Assembly: GCF_900105415.1 (NCBI RefSeq)
Contig: NZ_FNSM01000001.1
Coordinates: 3,872,501 to 3,936,500, forward strand
Length of the DNA: 64,000 nucleotides
Source: Streptomyces sp. TLI_105
GTDB lineage: Bacteria; Actinomycetota; Actinomycetes; Streptomycetales; Streptomycetaceae
Direction: 5' to 3'
The notes beneath the pieces are model-generated. The model ran no database searches. It was not told where the DNA came from and saw only the letters and a program-made list of their open reading frames with translations. Position 1 is the first letter of the stretch, and each line of letters opens with the position of its first letter. The position numbers and the translations under genes were made by a program. This document shows, piece by piece, positions 61,622 through 64,000 of this stretch.

Positions 61622-63682
61622 TCAGACCAGGCGTACGGGCTTCTCCGGGCGCACCCCGGTGCGGGCGAGCCAGGCCCGCAGCGGCTCCGGGTCACCCTCC
61701 TCGACGAGCGCGAGGACCCGGGGGCCGAGGTCCGCCGCGCGCTCGCCGCCGACGAGCAGGGCGGGCCCGTCGAGCCAGTCGAGGCCGGGAGCGGCCTCGG
61801 CGGTGTCCACGGCCGCACAGCAGACCATCGCGGTCACGTGGTCGGCGAGCAGGTCGCGGCCGGTACGGGGCGGCTGGAGCGGGAACAACGGCAGGGGCCC
61901 GTCGGGGCCGCTGCCGGCGTCGGGGGCGGCGGCACCGGCCCGGTCGCCCTTGTCGGTGGCGCGGCCGGTCGCGGCCGCCGCGGCGACCCGGGCCTCCCGG
62001 GCCGCCTCCTCCCGCGCGAGGAGCGCGCTGAGCGCCCCGGCGAGCACCTCGGCGGCGGGGTTGACCGGCTCGTCGTCGTCCTCTTCGGGGCCGGCGGGGA
62101 GGACGAGGGCGGGGTCGAGGGCGGAGGCGTGCTCGGGCTCGTCGGCGGGGGTGGGGGCGGGCTCGGGCTGGAGCTGGGGCTCGTCGACTCCGGTGGCGGC
62201 GGAGGGCTCGGACTCGTCGGCGCCCGTGCCGCGCCGAAGCTCGGGTCCGTCGAGGCCGGCACCGTGCCCGGGCTCGCCGGCTCCGGTGCCACGCTTCGGC
62301 CCGGGCTCGTCGGCATCGGTGGCGCGCTCCGGCCCCGGCCCCTCGGCACCGGTGATGCGCTCCGGTCCGGGCTCGCCGACACCGGTGGCGCGCTCGTGCC
62401 GGGGCTCGTGCTCGGGGCGGGAGGTCGTCAGGTGGGCCATCACGCGGGTCAGGGTCGGGCCTGTCGCGCCGGAGGCCGGTCCGTCGGCGGCGGCGGCCAC
62501 ACCGAGGCCGTCGAGGACCTGGTGCAGGCGGGCCGCGTCGGTGCGCCACTTCCGGTCGACGACCTCCTCCGGATACTGGCTCCACTCCACCGGCGCCCAG
62601 TCGGGGCCGGGCTCGGCGGGGCCGCCGTGGAAGAGGCGGGCGGCGAGCAGCGAGGTGGCCTCGTCGACGGCCCCGGGCTCCTCCAGGAGGTCGCAGGCGG
62701 GACGCTCGCCGAGCCGGGAGGAGAAGCCCTCCGCGAGCCGGTCCCGGCGGGAGAGCTCGGTGAGGGCGGAGACCACGCCCGCGTCGAGCTTGGCGGGCCA
62801 GCGGCCCATGCGCCAGGCGGGCAACGCGACCCGGGTGAGCAGGCGGTCCCAGCCCGCGTAGGCCAGGCCGACCTGCTCCTGGGCGACGATCCGTACGCCG
62901 TAGTCCACGGCCTGGGCGCGCTCCGAGCCGGCGGCGGCGACTCCGCGCTCCATCTCGGCGGCGTGTCCTCGGCAGGCGCGCAGCAGCACGCGGGCGACCT
63001 GCCCGACGCCATGGGCTCCGAGCCGGCGGAGCGGGCCGAGGCCGGGGTCCCGGGGCACGGCGACGGCGGCGTCCAGACCGCGGACGAAGCGGCGGGCGGC
63101 GGCTATGTCGGGGTGGGCGGCCGGTCCCGTACCGGCGACGACGGGGGCGAGGACCGCCCGCAGCTCGCCGACGCGCATCCACCACAGGAAGGGCGAGCCT
63201 ATGACCAGGACCGGGGCGCCGTCTCCGCCGGACGTCCGGTGGAGGCGGTGGGCCCGGTGGGTGCGGTCCTCCAGCCAGCTGTCGCAGTCCGGGGTGAGGG
63301 CTATCGCTGCGGGCGCGGGGACGCCGAGCCGGTCGGCCAGATCGCGGACGAGCCGGTAGAGATCGGGGGCGGCGGACTCGGCGAGCTCCACCGTCGGCGT
63401 GGCGGCCGGACGGGCCCGGGTGACGACGAGGGCGACGACCGCCGCGGCGAGGAGCACGACGACGGCGAGGACGGTCACGACCCAGCGGGCCGTGTCCCAA
63501 CCCGCTCCGGTGAAGTGGCCGGTGACCCCGCCCGCGTACAGGACGACGGCCACGGCGGCGGGGAGCACCGCGAGGCCCAGCGCCCTGCCCCGGACGCGGA
63601 GGACGGCGAGGGCCCGGGAGCGCGCGGCGCGCGCACCCCACTCCTCGCCGACAACGGAACCGGTACCGGACACGCCGTTCAT
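61622..63682 (-). CDS. Membrane protein with degenerate M48 peptidase-like domain
   Basis: A 686-residue protein. Two hydrophobic helices (about residues 33-52 and 68-90) are followed by a region laid out like M48 peptidases: LYRLVRDLADRLGVPAPAAIALTPDCDSWLED, then VGELRAVLAPVVAGTG where active enzymes have an HExxH. The zinc ligands are therefore lost. Residues about 425-500 are Gly/Pro/Glu repeats (PGPERATDADEPGP type), and the end is a soluble helical domain. The start at 63682 follows AGGAGGGGG. The function is unknown. Confidence 0.75.
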   Translation of the reverse strand: MNGVSGTGSVVGEEWGARAARSRALAVLRVRGRALGLAVLPAAVAVVLYAGGVTGHFTGAGWDTARWVVTVLAVVVLLAAAVVALVVTRARPAATPTVELAESAAPDLYRLVRDLADRLGVPAPAAIALTPDCDSWLEDRTHRAHRLHRTSGGDGAPVLVIGSPFLWWMRVGELRAVLAPVVAGTGPAAHPDIAAARRFVRGLDAAVAVPRDPGLGPLRRLGAHGVGQVARVLLRACRGHAAEMERGVAAAGSERAQAVDYGVRIVAQEQVGLAYAGWDRLLTRVALPAWRMGRWPAKLDAGVVSALTELSRRDRLAEGFSSRLGERPACDLLEEPGAVDEATSLLAARLFHGGPAEPGPDWAPVEWSQYPEEVVDRKWRTDAARLHQVLDGLGVAAAADGPASGATGPTLTRVMAHLTTSRPEHEPRHERATGVGEPGPERITGAEGPGPERATDADEPGPKRGTGAGEPGHGAGLDGPELRRGTGADESEPSAATGVDEPQLQPEPAPTPADEPEHASALDPALVLPAGPEEDDDEPVNPAAEVLAGALSALLAREEAAREARVAAAAATGRATDKGDRAGAAAPDAGSGPDGPLPLFPLQPPRTGRDLLADHVTAMVCCAAVDTAEAAPGLDWLDGPALLVGGERAADLGPRVLALVEEGDPEPLRAWLARTGVRPEKPVRLV

Positions 63683-63962
63683 CACCCCCTCCTGTCCTCG
63701 ACGGGACTGCCTGTGGCGGTGTTGCTCACTCCCCCACTGTGGCACCCGTCACTGACATCGCAATGCCGGTGGGCCAAGTGCCGGAATGCCTTCGCCGCAC
63801 CCTAGTTGGGGCTGTGGCGGGCGTCATCCGTATGGCCGAGCCGTCACTCGATGGAATGGCTTTGGGTAAAGGTGATGGCGCACTTGCGGCCGTGTGGTTC
63901 ACGAGTTCCGCACCACACGGCCACAAGAGGAATCAGGCGAAATCAGCAGGAATCAAGCGGGA
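63683..63962. other. Intergenic region between purD and the M48-like gene
   Basis: 280 bp, AT-richer than its flanks, with no supported gene. It should contain the promoter of the M48-like gene and the 3' end of the purD transcript. Short GAATCAGC-like repeats lie at about 63930-63960. Confidence 0.4.
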
Positions 63963-64000
63963 TCAGGCCTCGGCGGCCTTCCGCGCGATGTCCGTACGGT
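63963..64000 (-). CDS. purD: Phosphoribosylamine-glycine ligase, C-terminal end only
   Basis: Only the last 11 codons are in the window; they read RTDIARKAAEA and then TGA. This matches the usual end of actinobacterial PurD (GAR synthetase), and the purine-gene neighbourhood supports it. The rest lies beyond the right edge. Confidence 0.6.
   Translation of the reverse strand, partial: RTDIARKAAEA

Overview
This is a stretch of Streptomyces chromosome. GC content is very high, most codons end in G or C, GTG starts are common, and the gene content is that of the genus core: bldC, lsr2, valine dehydrogenase and the pur genes. From memory the gene order follows the S. coelicolor region running from about SCO4122 down to SCO4068, but that synteny was not checked by a search. 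No IS transposase, CRISPR array or rRNA operon was seen. Parts of the window are accessory.

Layout. 0.4-9.2 kb: a divergent MarR regulator and MFS efflux pump with a palindrome-rich operator, a SpoIIE-type phosphatase, a type II NADH dehydrogenase, a TetR regulator, and a large fusion of ECF sigma factor, zinc finger, membrane segment and NPCBM domain. 9.2-23.4 kb: an AfsR-like regulator, a Uma2 protein, a degenerate asparagine-synthase-like protein, an NsdA-like developmental regulator with a TTA codon, L-2-hydroxyglutarate oxidase, trmB, a PrsW-type protease, an aldo/keto reductase and an M23 peptidase behind a ydaO (c-di-AMP) riboswitch. 23.7-32.7 kb: a second SpoIIE phosphatase, an overlapping MFS/PLP-enzyme pair, a TipA-like MerR regulator, initiator tRNA, a rhodanese, an ECF41 sigma factor, a PAP2 phosphatase and a lipid kinase. 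33-34.1 kb: a small debris field with a toxin-like fragment, a probable immunity gene and a partner fragment, lying between an 89-bp duplication of the tRNA-Lys 3' flank. 34.2-45.2 kb: a DEAD-box helicase with RGG-like repeats, a lipoprotein, a minizincin, tRNAs Glu/Asp/Phe, a CcdA plus DsbA-like pair, and HrpA. 45.5-64 kb: bldC, vdh, a DUF3073 protein, then purine genes (purM, purF, purLQS, purC and the end of purD) interleaved with lsr2, tRNA-Gly genes, a META lipoprotein, a DinB-like protein, a dimethylformamidase-like protein and a pseudo-M48 membrane protein.

How the parts fit. The pur genes encode most of the steps from PRPP to SAICAR. PurL, PurQ and PurS come from one tightly overlapping operon and form one amidotransferase complex. 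The developmental and regulatory genes (bldC, lsr2, the NsdA-like gene, sigma factors, PP2C phosphatases) are typical of the Streptomyces life cycle.

Most notable non-gene signals: (a) a tRNA-Gly(UCC) whose D- and T-loops lack the canonical G18 and T55, like the staphylococcal cell-wall glycyl-tRNAs; (b) two copies of a roughly 200-bp inverted-repeat element, one of which supplies the stop codons of both flanking genes; (c) the tRNA-Lys duplication; (d) several well-formed operators and leaderless promoters.
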